15,194 bases of DNA, from assembly GCA_003520965.1 (NCBI GenBank), contig DOTU01000088.1, positions 1 through 15,194 on the forward strand, in the 5' to 3' direction. This DNA comes from Candidatus Zixiibacteriota bacterium (GTDB lineage Bacteria; Zixibacteria; MSB-5A5; UBA10806). Every line of letters starts with the position of its first letter. Within the stretch, counting starts at the first letter, position 1. The translations under genes were made by a program, and so were the position numbers. Shown piece after piece: positions 1-7,091 of this stretch. Below the pieces are notes generated by a model, which was given only the letters and a program-made list of their open reading frames with translations, did not search any database and had not been told where the DNA came from.

Positions 1-124
1 CCCCCATTCCGTGCGCATCGTGCCCGCCTATCGTGGGATTGGAACCGCTTGCTAAACCGATTCCAGCCCCCGGAACTATTCCAATCGAGATGTCAAAATA
101 GTTGAGTGGTAATCTAAAACTCAT
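1..124 (-). CDS. Possible start of a leftward gene, cut by the window edge
   Basis: The minus strand is open from an ATG at 124 to the window edge, giving about 41 residues that begin MSFRLPLNYFDISIGIVPG and continue Gly-rich, ending in GGHDAHGMG. An AGGAGA sequence (positions 141 back to 136) lies 11 bases before the ATG, slightly far for a ribosome binding site. The two rightward frames that stay open here read as Arg- or Pro-rich sequence and look less protein-like. I do not recognise a family. There is no clear signal peptide in the visible part. The fragment is too short to be sure that it is coding. Confidence 0.35.
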   Translation of the reverse strand, partial: MSFRLPLNYFDISIGIVPGAGIGLASGSNPTIGGHDAHGMG

Positions 125-146
125 ATCGTTCTAATTCTCCTATAGT

Positions 147-172
147 AAAGGGCGGTCAACCGACCGCCCTTT
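147..172. terminator. Perfect 11-bp hairpin, terminator-like
   Basis: AAAGGGCGGTC (147-157) and GACCGCCCTTT (162-172) form a perfect 11-bp GC-rich stem with an AACC loop. On the plus strand it is followed by CTCTTT, so it resembles a rho-independent terminator read rightward. Read leftward it has only a short T run. It sits directly upstream of the possible leftward gene at 1-124, which makes its role uncertain. It could end leftward transcription from the DUF5916 gene, or a rightward gene I cannot see. Confidence 0.5.
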
Positions 173-254
173 CTCTTTGACGAATAAAAAATATAGACTT
201 GTAGGTCGAGTTCCGAGTCCCTTGGACGAGAAACCCGACATCAGGATATTTCTA

Positions 255-266
255 GGCGGCAGATGT
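255..266. repeat. Partial copy of the GGCGGCAGAYRT repeat
   Basis: GGCGGCAGATGT here matches the left arm of the palindrome at 545-570 but lacks the complementary arm. It is the first of three direct copies in 300 bases. On its own a 12-base match would be weak. The clustering with the other copies is what supports it. Confidence 0.4.
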
Positions 267-292
267 TCGAAAAACGGGGCCTTGTGTTATAC

Positions 293-341
293 TGTCATTG
301 CGAGCGAAGTCCCTTTTTAGGGACGAAGCGAAGCAATCCCC
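293..341. repeat. Dispersed-type inverted element (CATTGCGAGCGAAG...GAAGCAATCCC)
   Basis: The outer arms ATTGC and GCAAT enclose a perfect 6-bp inner stem, GTCCCT-TTTT-AGGGAC (309-324). The CATTGCGAGCGAAG...GAAGCAATC pattern resembles intergenic repeat elements that I have seen in many unrelated environmental genomes. That resemblance is from memory and was not searched. No transposase or coding function is associated with it here. Confidence 0.5.
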
Positions 342-413
342 CATCATAAAACATCTCTTGTATGAGGATACGCAAGCACGTCAATCCCCTCGTGGTATTG
401 ATGTATTTTAATA

Positions 414-429
414 TTACTTGGGCGGCAGA
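414..429. repeat. Direct repeat TTACTTGGGCGGCAGA, copy 1
   Basis: These 16 bases are identical to 538-553, 124 bases downstream. After the shared block this copy continues CATCCTGAG instead of forming the full palindrome seen in copy 2, so it looks like a degraded or half version. Confidence 0.6.
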
Positions 430-460
430 CATCCTGAGACTGTGACAAAAGATGGTTTTC

Positions 461-492
461 GGTGCTTCGGGAACTGCGATTCCCGAAGCACC
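461..492. repeat. Perfect 13-bp hairpin
   Basis: GGTGCTTCGGGAA (461-473) pairs perfectly with TTCCCGAAGCACC (480-492) across a 6-base loop. There is no T run on either side, so a rho-independent terminator is unlikely. It may be another dispersed palindrome or a transcript 3'-end stabiliser for the leftward DUF5916 gene. Confidence 0.55.
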
Positions 493-537
493 CTGCTTAT
501 AAATCAACGACCTGTGTTCTCTAATAATTCAGTTCGT

Positions 538-570
538 TTACTTGGGCGGCAGATGTCCTCATCTGCCGCC
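538..570. repeat. Direct repeat copy 2 forming a full palindrome
   Basis: TTACTTGGGCGGCAGA (538-553) repeats 414-429. Here GGCGGCAGATG (545-555) pairs with CATCTGCCGCC (560-570) around a TCCT loop, giving a perfect 11-bp GC-rich stem. It lies about 33 bases past the stop of the leftward DUF5916 gene, but read leftward it is followed by CAAGTAAAC rather than a T run. It fits a REP-like palindrome better than a canonical terminator, though it could still block 3' exonucleases on that mRNA. Confidence 0.6.
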
Positions 571-603
571 TTATATTTCACAGGATTATTTTTTTTATTT
601 CAA

Positions 604-2904
604 TTACACTCTAAACAAATATTGCAGCTTCATGAATAACTGCCGAGAGGTTTGCCGCCAGCCTTCCCTGGTTCCGGTATTGTCCGGAAGCTTGGCCATA
701 TTATGGGTTGACCCGGCATAGAAAACCGAAAATGAACTGATTCTATAGGTCACCAATGGATCAAATTCCCAGCTCTTCATTCTGCCATTGAATGGATCGG
801 ATTGATCGATATACTCTCCCACCAGGCGCATCGAAAGCTGACGATTGACCTGCAGCCGCACTCGCGTCCGGGCAATCGCCTGTTTGTAAAGCTCCATTTC
901 GGTATGGACCTCTTTACTGCGGGAATACTCCAGAGATGGTTCAATTGTCAGTCTATCTATCGGCTTAATAGCCAGTGCTGTTCCCAGGTAGGTTTCATTT
1001 CCCTTTTTCAAGACCCACCTGGCAACGGTATGACCGTAACCGAGATCAACGCTCCAGCCGATCTGGCTGTTAAATTGGGCTCCCGTATGAAACTCAGTAT
1101 ACCATAAATCGCGGAATTCTACGCCCCAGTCTTTTTCCAGACCATAACGCCAGGAAACATTGGCGTAAGCTTGAGCAAACGTAAAATTATTTTCGATTTG
1201 CCCGCCGTTAAAGGACCATTTTCTTGTACCATCCCAATCCCAGCGATTTTCGGTAAATAGTTGAGGCGAAATTCGGCCAAAAATGCTATTTGATGGATAC
1301 ATATCGAATTCCGTATAAAAATTCAGGTTCTTGTAATCGTTCCAGGGGTCGTAACCCGTTTCAGTACGATAAGTTGGCGAGGTGTGATCGTAATTTAGCG
1401 TAAAGCTCCAATTGCGCGTTTCTCGTCGAAGCTGACTAACCAATGCCTGCCCCGGATACGACTCCCCGTCGAGAGCCACTGTATGATTTGTATTATCGAA
1501 ATACTGCCCATTCAAACCCTCACGTCCGTTAAGAACCGTGTCGCTTGGTTCTTTGGTCAGGCTGATAATATACTGAGTTACAATACTGTACTTTTCTGAA
1601 AGCCTGAGGACCCCGTCCGCGGCTAAGATAGTCCCATATCCACCATTGTCTAATCTCCTATCGGTCAATATCAGGCCGAGGAAATTATTACGGCCAAATG
1701 TTTTTGACGCCCGTGCCACATTGACAGTGCTTTTTTGGGTGTTAACCAGGATGCTTCTTTCTCTAAGCGGAATTATATATGGAGTATTCTCATCGTATGC
1801 CGAAAGGAATCCGAAATTGTATCTCCCGCTTCTACCGGTAAGCTTGGCCGCATATTGAGGGTCATTGATTGTTCTTGAGTAAAACGAATTAAACGGCGTT
1901 TGGAAAATGTCGCTTCCTTCCTGGAAAAACGGCCGACGTTCCGGATATCGCAATGCGATCGTTGAGTTCACATCGATCTGGGCCGCATCCGTTTCAATCT
2001 GACTGAAATCGGGGTTATACGTTCCCTCCATCGTTATATTCGATGACACCGAGTACTTTCCGCCCAACGAAAACGCGGTTTTGGTATGGCCGTTTAAAAA
2101 CGGAGAGCTCATATTTGCCGGTTCGCCTATATTTCCCGTTTGATTGGCAATTACACTCGGCAGGATTTCAAATCCTCGGCCGGGTTTTACTCCATTTATG
2201 CCATCGGCTGTTCCCCATTGGCAGACCCAGCATTGATCATCCTGATTATATGCCGCCCATGAGTATTGTTTGACGAATTCCCGAGGGTGATTGCGCCAAA
2301 AATCTACTTTCCATGTTTGACTGTTGCTCTGGGGAAAACGCAGGCTGGCAAACGGAATTGCCATCTCGACTTGGTACCCAAGGTCGGTTATTTTTGCCGC
2401 CGACTGCCAGATTAAATCAAACCCGATATCCTCGCCGGTGATATTGGACCATATACGGTCCATCTGAATTCCATAAGGATTTACAAAAAACTCATAAGCC
2501 CAGGAGGCGTTGCAGTATGTATCCAGTAATAAGCAGACATCATCATTTCCATCGAATTGATCCCTCTGGCACATCGTGGCTCGAATTTTCGACGGGTCGT
2601 CATAGCAGACAAAGGCCACATAAAGATTATTATTATCATAGGTGATAAAGGCCTCGGTGGTGACGGAGGGTTCGACATTTTTGCCGGGATAGCGTTCGAC
2701 AAAATTAGACGCTTTCGCCGCCCCATTCCATCCGGAATCATCGAGATTACCATCAATTTGAATAGTACCGTGAATTCTTTGAATTGAGATTGATGGATGG
2801 AAAACAGGGACAAATTCGGTAGCGCTTGATATCGCTATCAGCGATACAACAAAACAGGCTACTGCGACGATCGAGTGGGTTTTAAGGTCTATTATCTGCT
2901 TCAC
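604..2904 (-). CDS. CBM9-like / DUF5916 outer-membrane beta-barrel protein
   Basis: This 766-residue protein has a signal peptide (about 1-29: a charged start, then a hydrophobic run ending ISSATE). Residues about 40-210 form a CBM9/DOMON-like sugar-binding-type domain, with IDGNLDDSGW (50-59) and an NNNLYVAFVCYD strand. Residues about 240-766 match the DUF5916 pattern, including NPDFSQIETDAAQIDVN (297-313) and PERRPFFQEG (321-330). The C-terminal part alternates aromatic and polar residues and ends in LQYLFRV, as expected of an outer-membrane barrel. DUF5916 proteins are often found near peptidase or transport genes, but their substrate is not established and I do not assign one. The start is GTG at 2904, preceded by GGAGAGG with a 5-base spacer. 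The neighbouring ATG reads straight into TGA, so GTG is preferred. It is transcribed divergently from the secreted trio. Confidence 0.88.
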   Translation of the reverse strand: MKQIIDLKTHSIVAVACFVVSLIAISSATEFVPVFHPSISIQRIHGTIQIDGNLDDSGWNGAAKASNFVERYPGKNVEPSVTTEAFITYDNNNLYVAFVCYDDPSKIRATMCQRDQFDGNDDVCLLLDTYCNASWAYEFFVNPYGIQMDRIWSNITGEDIGFDLIWQSAAKITDLGYQVEMAIPFASLRFPQSNSQTWKVDFWRNHPREFVKQYSWAAYNQDDQCWVCQWGTADGINGVKPGRGFEILPSVIANQTGNIGEPANMSSPFLNGHTKTAFSLGGKYSVSSNITMEGTYNPDFSQIETDAAQIDVNSTIALRYPERRPFFQEGSDIFQTPFNSFYSRTINDPQYAAKLTGRSGRYNFGFLSAYDENTPYIIPLRERSILVNTQKSTVNVARASKTFGRNNFLGLILTDRRLDNGGYGTILAADGVLRLSEKYSIVTQYIISLTKEPSDTVLNGREGLNGQYFDNTNHTVALDGESYPGQALVSQLRRETRNWSFTLNYDHTSPTYRTETGYDPWNDYKNLNFYTEFDMYPSNSIFGRISPQLFTENRWDWDGTRKWSFNGGQIENNFTFAQAYANVSWRYGLEKDWGVEFRDLWYTEFHTGAQFNSQIGWSVDLGYGHTVARWVLKKGNETYLGTALAIKPIDRLTIEPSLEYSRSKEVHTEMELYKQAIARTRVRLQVNRQLSMRLVGEYIDQSDPFNGRMKSWEFDPLVTYRISSFSVFYAGSTHNMAKLPDNTGTREGWRQTSRQLFMKLQYLFRV

Positions 2905-2982
2905 ATTAACCTCTCCGGCAAATCATTGCCTTTTTCGATCTCCTGGCTGCATACCGCTATCGTAATTTTCTTTACGGAAAGC

Positions 2983-3003
2983 TTTGCGCCGATGTTGCGC
3001 AAA
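2983..3003. promoter_or_regulatory. Inverted repeat TTTGCGC-N7-GCGCAAA
   Basis: A perfect 7-bp inverted repeat with a 7-base centre lies about 80 bases upstream of the DUF5916 GTG start, within the divergent promoter region. Its symmetry suits either a dimeric regulator site or an RNA hairpin in the DUF5916 leader. No T run follows on either strand. Confidence 0.3.
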
Positions 3004-3270
3004 ACCCGGATTTATAACGAATTAATATCAATTAGTTAGTTAATGCTGGGGGAGCCTGTCCTAAGTCTCAAACTAAGCCTTCAGCAAGCTCTATTTTTGA
3101 CGAAATCAGCCCGGCTGTTGAAATGAAAAAATATACCCCTTAATCGGCGGGGACCTTATATATTATAGTAAATGCGGACCCGCTACTGGGTCGACTCTTG
3201 GGAACGTAACGGGACGCAATTCTGTTAATCGTTTGAGCTTTTTAGCGAAATAGCGGCTCTTCGATTCTTT

Positions 3271-3287
3271 AAACCTTTCGGAGGTTT
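3271..3287 (+). promoter_or_regulatory. Hairpin overlapping the ribosome binding site of the C25 gene
   Basis: AAACCT (3271-3276) can pair with AGGTTT (3282-3287). The GGAGG ribosome binding site occupies 3280-3284, so three of its five bases lie in the stem. It sits 5 bases before the ATG at 3290. The stem is short and AT-rich, so it would weaken rather than block initiation. Confidence 0.35.
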
Positions 3288-3289
3288 GT

Positions 3290-6200
3290 ATGCATAGGCT
3301 GATCCTCACCTTTATTTTCCCTTCAATCGTGCTGGCAGCCCAGCAGGGCTCTTATGAGCTATCAACTGGCACGTCGCAGGCCATTGCCACGGTACAACTA
3401 ACAGGCCGCACAATAATCAACCTTGATATCGCCCAGCTCGATTATGAAGCTACCGACGCCGGGATACAACTGTCCCTTCCCGAGACTTTTGGCCAAGCGC
3501 GTGGAGCTTATTTAGGGCCCGAGTCTGCTGTTCTGCCAACCATTACCCGTTTGATTGCCATCCCTTTCGATTCCGATCCCACCTTCCGTATAATAAACTC
3601 CGAATATTCCGTTCTTTATAATATCACCCTGGCCCCGGCTAACGCTGAAGATTTAGAGGGGTTAACGTCATCCTCCGGTCGTGGAGCGTCAGTAGGCCAA
3701 CCGGAGCTGGTGCGCGGTGAGGTAGCAGGCGTTATGCGCGATCTCCGGCTTTACGCCTTAACCATTTCTCCCGTTCAATATGATCCCCAGAATCATCAGC
3801 TTCGTGTCTGCCGCCGCCTTGAGATCGAAATCGATCACAGCGGTTCGCAGCTAACCCAAAACGGTGATCAGATCTCCGAGGCTTTTCTTCCTATTTATCA
3901 CTCCATCCTGGATAATCCGCTGGTTTTCGATCCTATCAGAGTAACTCGCGGCGCTTACTGGATTATCTATCCCGATACTTTCCGTTCCAATATCCAGGCG
4001 ATTGCCGATTGGAAGAAGGCCAAGGGGTTTGATGTCGTCACCATCTCCAAAACTCAACTCGGAACAAACAATTATCTGGCAATTCGAGATTCTATCTTGA
4101 GTCGCTACAATCGCTCCGAAATCAAGCCCGATTATATCGCTATCATCGGTGATGTTGTTATGCCCAGTGGTAACGGTATTGCCACCAGGGAATATGACTC
4201 TCCGCTCAGCTATGGAAATATCGAATCGGATAATTTTTATACCTTTTTATTCGGAGATGATTATTTCCCCGATATCCTGATCGGACGAATCTCCATCGAT
4301 TACGCTGCGGATTTAACAGCCTATACTAATAAACTCTTCCAGTACGAGAGAACCCCTTATATGACCAATACCGATTGGTATCTGAAAGCCACTGTTGTCG
4401 CCGGCAGTGACGGTTACTCTTTCCTTAGTCCGCGCCTGACCAAATTATGGTGTCGAGAAATGATGTTTGAGCATGGCTATACCCGCGTCGATACCTTTTT
4501 TGCCTCATACTCCGGGGGTGTAACACCGGCCCAGATTAATGCCTCTATCAATAACGGCGTTAGCTATGTAAATTACCGCGGTTATGGCACTCCCGATGGC
4601 TGGACACCACCCAACTATACCTCCGGAAATATTATGCAGCTAACCACCACCCAGATGTTTCCGATCATGACTTCCGTAGTCTGCGCCACCGGTGATTTTA
4701 ACGATGCAATCGATGTTTGTTTCGGTGAAACCTGGATCCGCGCTGCCGGAAAAGGTGGAGCTGGTTTTGTTGGAAACAGCAATCACTACGCTCACACGCG
4801 CTGGACCAACGCTATCGATGTTGGCATCTACTGGGGTCTTTTTATGGATAGAGTTGCTACCTTAGCCCAAGCCGAGCTAATGGGCAAAATGACTCTCTAT
4901 AACGCATTCCCCGAAGATCGCGATCCCGAGGGCGAGGTGGAATTATATTTTAACAGCTATAATATCCTCGGTGATCCTGAGATCAACTGCTGGACTGCCG
5001 TCCCCAAAGCCATGACCGTAACCTGCCCCGATTCCTTACCCCTCGGTCAAAATAGGTTTGATGTCCTGGTTCAGGATGAGCTTGGCGCGCCTCTGGCCGG
5101 AGCGGTGGTTTGCCTCTGGAAGCAAAACGAGGTTTTCGCTACCGGGTTTACCGGCGCCGATGGCAGTTATCAATTCCCAATATCTTCTTACTCATCTGGT
5201 CAAATGCGCTTTACCGCTACCTGCCGCGGTTATATACCTGTTGAGGATAGTATCGTTTGTTATGAAACCCCATTGACTGTTGGTTATCTCTCATATATTA
5301 TCAGTGATGATTCTCTTGGCGAATCGCGCGGCGATAACGATGGCACCTTGAATCCCTCGGAGCGAATAGAAGTCGGCATTACGCTTCAAAATTATGGTCT
5401 GACCGATACTGCCTACGGGGTTGTTGCTCGCCTGACAACCAACCTGCCGGGAATCACTATATTGCGCGACTCGGCTCTCTATACCGCAATTGCCCCCGGA
5501 GCATCTGCTTCGCCAGGATTGCCATTTACATTTGATATTGGCCCCAATATTCCCAACGGTACATCGATACCGCTTCTGTACCAGATCGCCGATAGCTCCG
5601 GCCACCATTGGCAGGGGATATTAAGGCTCCCGGTTTTGGCTGCTCAAGTAGTATTTGATACAGTCGCAGTCGTATTCGAAGACGACAATGGCCGGATTGA
5701 TCCGGGCGAGGCATTTGGCTTTATCGCCCGGGCCAGAAATATAGGGTCAAAGCCGCTTCTCAGCCCCCAGGCGATCCTTCGTTGCGGAGATAGTCATATT
5801 CAACTTTTTGATTCGGTGGTAACTTTTGGCAATATTCTTCCCGGTGATACCGCGAGCAACTGGACCCATCCTTTCCTGGCTTCAATTGATAATTCCGTTT
5901 ATATCGGGCATCTGCTAAATTTCAATGTTACCTTCACTGGCCTTGGGCCGCAGATAGTTAGCGCCCCATTTAGCAAAACTGTTGGCTTGATCGCCGCCCG
6001 CGATCCGATTGGACCCGATTCTTACGGCTACTACTGTTTCGATAATACCGATTCGATCTATGCTTATCATCCAACTTACAACTGGATCGATATCAGCACT
6101 TCCTGGACTTATGTTACTCTCGATGACGATGACGTGGCTACGATCGCTTTGCCTTTCCCCGTAAGATACTATGGTCAGGCTTTCGAAAACCTTACAATAT

Positions 6201-6943
6201 GCGATAACGGTTATGTGGCCATGGGCCGTACCTGGTTTGCCAATTTCTATAACGGTCCCATTCCGGGGCCACAAAATGCAGAGGCCATGATCGCTCCTTT
6301 TTGGGATGACTTCACCCAGATTCCGCTTCGCGTTTATTATCATTATGATGATGTTAACGGATATTTTATCATCGGCTGGAAAAATGCGTTGGATGGCGAC
6401 GCTAATAATAATCGCAATCAAACTTTCGAAATAATTTTTCTCGATGAGAACGTGTGGCCGACCCTCACCGACGATAACGAAATCATCTTCCAATATTATC
6501 TCGCTCAACTGCCCTATACCATGTCTGCCGGCATCTGTTCGCCCGATAGGAGAGATGGTATTGGCTACTCCTTTAACGGTATTTACGCGCCTGGAGCGGC
6601 TGAAATAATCAGCGGTCGGGCAATCAAATTTACCACTGGCTCCCTTTATGTAACCGCCGCGGATGAACCGGCCAAACCGGGAGAGTTCTCTATTTCTCAA
6701 AACTATCCCAATCCTTTCAACGCCGCTACCATCATTAATTTCAATCTACCGGAAGCAGACCATGTTACTCTCGATATCTTCAATATCATGGGTCAGAAGA
6801 CCGAGACTCTGGCCAATGCCGATTTCTCTTCCGGACCGCATAGTCTGGTCTGGAACGCCGCCAACTCCGCTTCAGGCATCTACTTTTACCGCCTTTCCAT
6901 AGGGGAGAAGGTTTTCTCCAGAAGAATGACCCTGCTTAAATAA
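3290..6943 (+). CDS. Secreted C25 (gingipain-like) peptidase-family protein with sorting tail
   Basis: This 1217-residue protein begins with a signal peptide (about 1-17). Residues about 40-200 resemble the C25 propeptide region. The C25 fold follows (about 222-570), with YWIIYPDTF, PDYIAIIGD (280-288) and PDILIGRIS (327-335). The catalytic Cys motif SVVCATGDF is present (Cys465). The position where C25 enzymes carry the catalytic His reads NYRGYG (428-433), with Tyr432 replacing His. The 33-residue Tyr-Cys spacing equals the His211-Cys244 spacing I recall for gingipain RgpB. Downstream are a carboxypeptidase-regulatory-like domain (about 585-655), two CARDB/Ig-like stretches (about 660-900), a nidogen-like segment (about 940-1115) and a FlgD-like sorting tail (about 1130-1217, YPNPFN at 1139). 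GGAGG precedes the ATG. It may be an inactive or altered C25 protein. A PorU-type sortase is less likely, given the accessory domains and cargo tail. Confidence 0.88.
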   Translation: MHRLILTFIFPSIVLAAQQGSYELSTGTSQAIATVQLTGRTIINLDIAQLDYEATDAGIQLSLPETFGQARGAYLGPESAVLPTITRLIAIPFDSDPTFRIINSEYSVLYNITLAPANAEDLEGLTSSSGRGASVGQPELVRGEVAGVMRDLRLYALTISPVQYDPQNHQLRVCRRLEIEIDHSGSQLTQNGDQISEAFLPIYHSILDNPLVFDPIRVTRGAYWIIYPDTFRSNIQAIADWKKAKGFDVVTISKTQLGTNNYLAIRDSILSRYNRSEIKPDYIAIIGDVVMPSGNGIATREYDSPLSYGNIESDNFYTFLFGDDYFPDILIGRISIDYAADLTAYTNKLFQYERTPYMTNTDWYLKATVVAGSDGYSFLSPRLTKLWCREMMFEHGYTRVDTFFASYSGGVTPAQINASINNGVSYVNYRGYGTPDGWTPPNYTSGNIMQLTTTQMFPIMTSVVCATGDFNDAIDVCFGETWIRAAGKGGAGFVGNSNHYAHTRWTNAIDVGIYWGLFMDRVATLAQAELMGKMTLYNAFPEDRDPEGEVELYFNSYNILGDPEINCWTAVPKAMTVTCPDSLPLGQNRFDVLVQDELGAPLAGAVVCLWKQNEVFATGFTGADGSYQFPISSYSSGQMRFTATCRGYIPVEDSIVCYETPLTVGYLSYIISDDSLGESRGDNDGTLNPSERIEVGITLQNYGLTDTAYGVVARLTTNLPGITILRDSALYTAIAPGASASPGLPFTFDIGPNIPNGTSIPLLYQIADSSGHHWQGILRLPVLAAQVVFDTVAVVFEDDNGRIDPGEAFGFIARARNIGSKPLLSPQAILRCGDSHIQLFDSVVTFGNILPGDTASNWTHPFLASIDNSVYIGHLLNFNVTFTGLGPQIVSAPFSKTVGLIAARDPIGPDSYGYYCFDNTDSIYAYHPTYNWIDISTSWTYVTLDDDDVATIALPFPVRYYGQAFENLTICDNGYVAMGRTWFANFYNGPIPGPQNAEAMIAPFWDDFTQIPLRVYYHYDDVNGYFIIGWKNALDGDANNNRNQTFEIIFLDENVWPTLTDDNEIIFQYYLAQLPYTMSAGICSPDRRDGIGYSFNGIYAPGAAEIISGRAIKFTTGSLYVTAADEPAKPGEFSISQNYPNPFNAATIINFNLPEADHVTLDIFNIMGQKTETLANADFSSGPHSLVWNAANSASGIYFYRLSIGEKVFSRRMTLLK

Positions 6944-6966
6944 CAACCGAGATTTTTCATCGGTTG
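6944..6966 (+). other. 7-bp hairpin directly after the C25 stop codon
   Basis: CAACCGA (6944-6950) pairs with TCGGTTG (6960-6966) around a 9-base T-rich loop. No T run follows, so termination is doubtful. It may be an attenuating or stabilising element between the C25 and M14 genes. Confidence 0.3.
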
Positions 6967-6982
6967 ATTGGGCAATAACCGC

Positions 6983-7013
6983 TTGACAATGCGGCCCGTT
7001 ATTCGCCTATTTA
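6983..7013 (+). promoter_or_regulatory. Weak candidate promoter ahead of the M14 gene
   Basis: A perfect -35 hexamer, TTGACA (6983-6988), is followed 19 bases later by TATTTA (7008-7013). The spacing is longer than ideal and the -10 matches only moderately. The -35 also lies in the loop of a short CCGC/GCGG inverted repeat. If real, the M14 gene could be transcribed separately from the C25 gene. Confidence 0.22.
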
Positions 7014-7018
7014 CAGCA

Positions 7019-7041
7019 GTAGCTTTTCGCCGGCGAGAGCA
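7019..7041 (+). repeat. Leader motif shared with 9239-9263, copy 1
   Basis: GTAGCTTTTCGCCGG followed by CGAGAGCA closely matches GTAGCTTTTTGGCCGG-GG-CGAGAGCA at 9239-9263. The differences are one T/C-length change and two inserted G. Both copies lie about 70 bases before the start codon of a secreted-protein gene (7092 and 9315). Confidence 0.4.
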
Positions 7042-7091
7042 TAAGTTGGATTAATATCGCCGACAATCTTTAGACAACAGGAGAAAGAGCA

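Larger units (their letters stand above)
173..603. other. Gene-free stretch with clustered palindromic repeats
   Basis: I see no convincing gene in these roughly 430 bases. Short open frames exist but run across the hairpins and lack ribosome binding sites. The stretch contains three direct copies of GGCGGCAGA (255, 421, 545), one inverted copy (562-570), a GCGAAG-type inverted element (293-341) and a 13-bp hairpin (461-492). There is also an imperfect hairpin at about 379-403. The density of palindromes suggests dispersed intergenic repeats (REP-like) accumulated downstream of the DUF5916 gene. Confidence 0.55.
2905..3289. other. Divergent intergenic region between DUF5916 and C25 genes
   Basis: This 385-base region must carry control signals for both directions. 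It contains an inverted repeat, TTTGCGC-N7-GCGCAAA (2983-3003), which could be a hairpin or an operator. An A+T-rich stretch follows at 3010-3040. A possible rightward -10 (TATAGT, 3164-3169) lies 18 bases after a poor -35 (TTAATC, 3140-3145). The ribosome binding site of the C25 gene lies in a small hairpin at 3271-3287. I see no gene and no riboswitch that I can defend. Confidence 0.5.

Noticed and set aside
173..603. CRISPR array
   Set aside because: The GGCGGCAGA copies are short and irregularly spaced (166 and 124 bases apart) and differ outside the core. There is no regular repeat-spacer pattern and no cas gene.
418..639. 73-residue plus-strand open frame in the repeat region
   Set aside because: It runs through two palindromes and into the 3' end of the DUF5916 gene on the other strand. 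It has no ribosome binding site and no recognisable protein features.
3140..3270. Possible c-di-GMP (GEMM) riboswitch suggested by GGGACGCA near 3210
   Set aside because: The remaining GEMM core, such as the GCAAACC segment and the following AAAGCC, is absent, so the 8-base match is probably chance.
5915..6700. 261-residue open frame on the minus strand inside the C25 gene
   Set aside because: It is antisense to a well-supported coding region, its translation resembles no family, and it has no ribosome binding site. It arises from the codon composition of the real gene.
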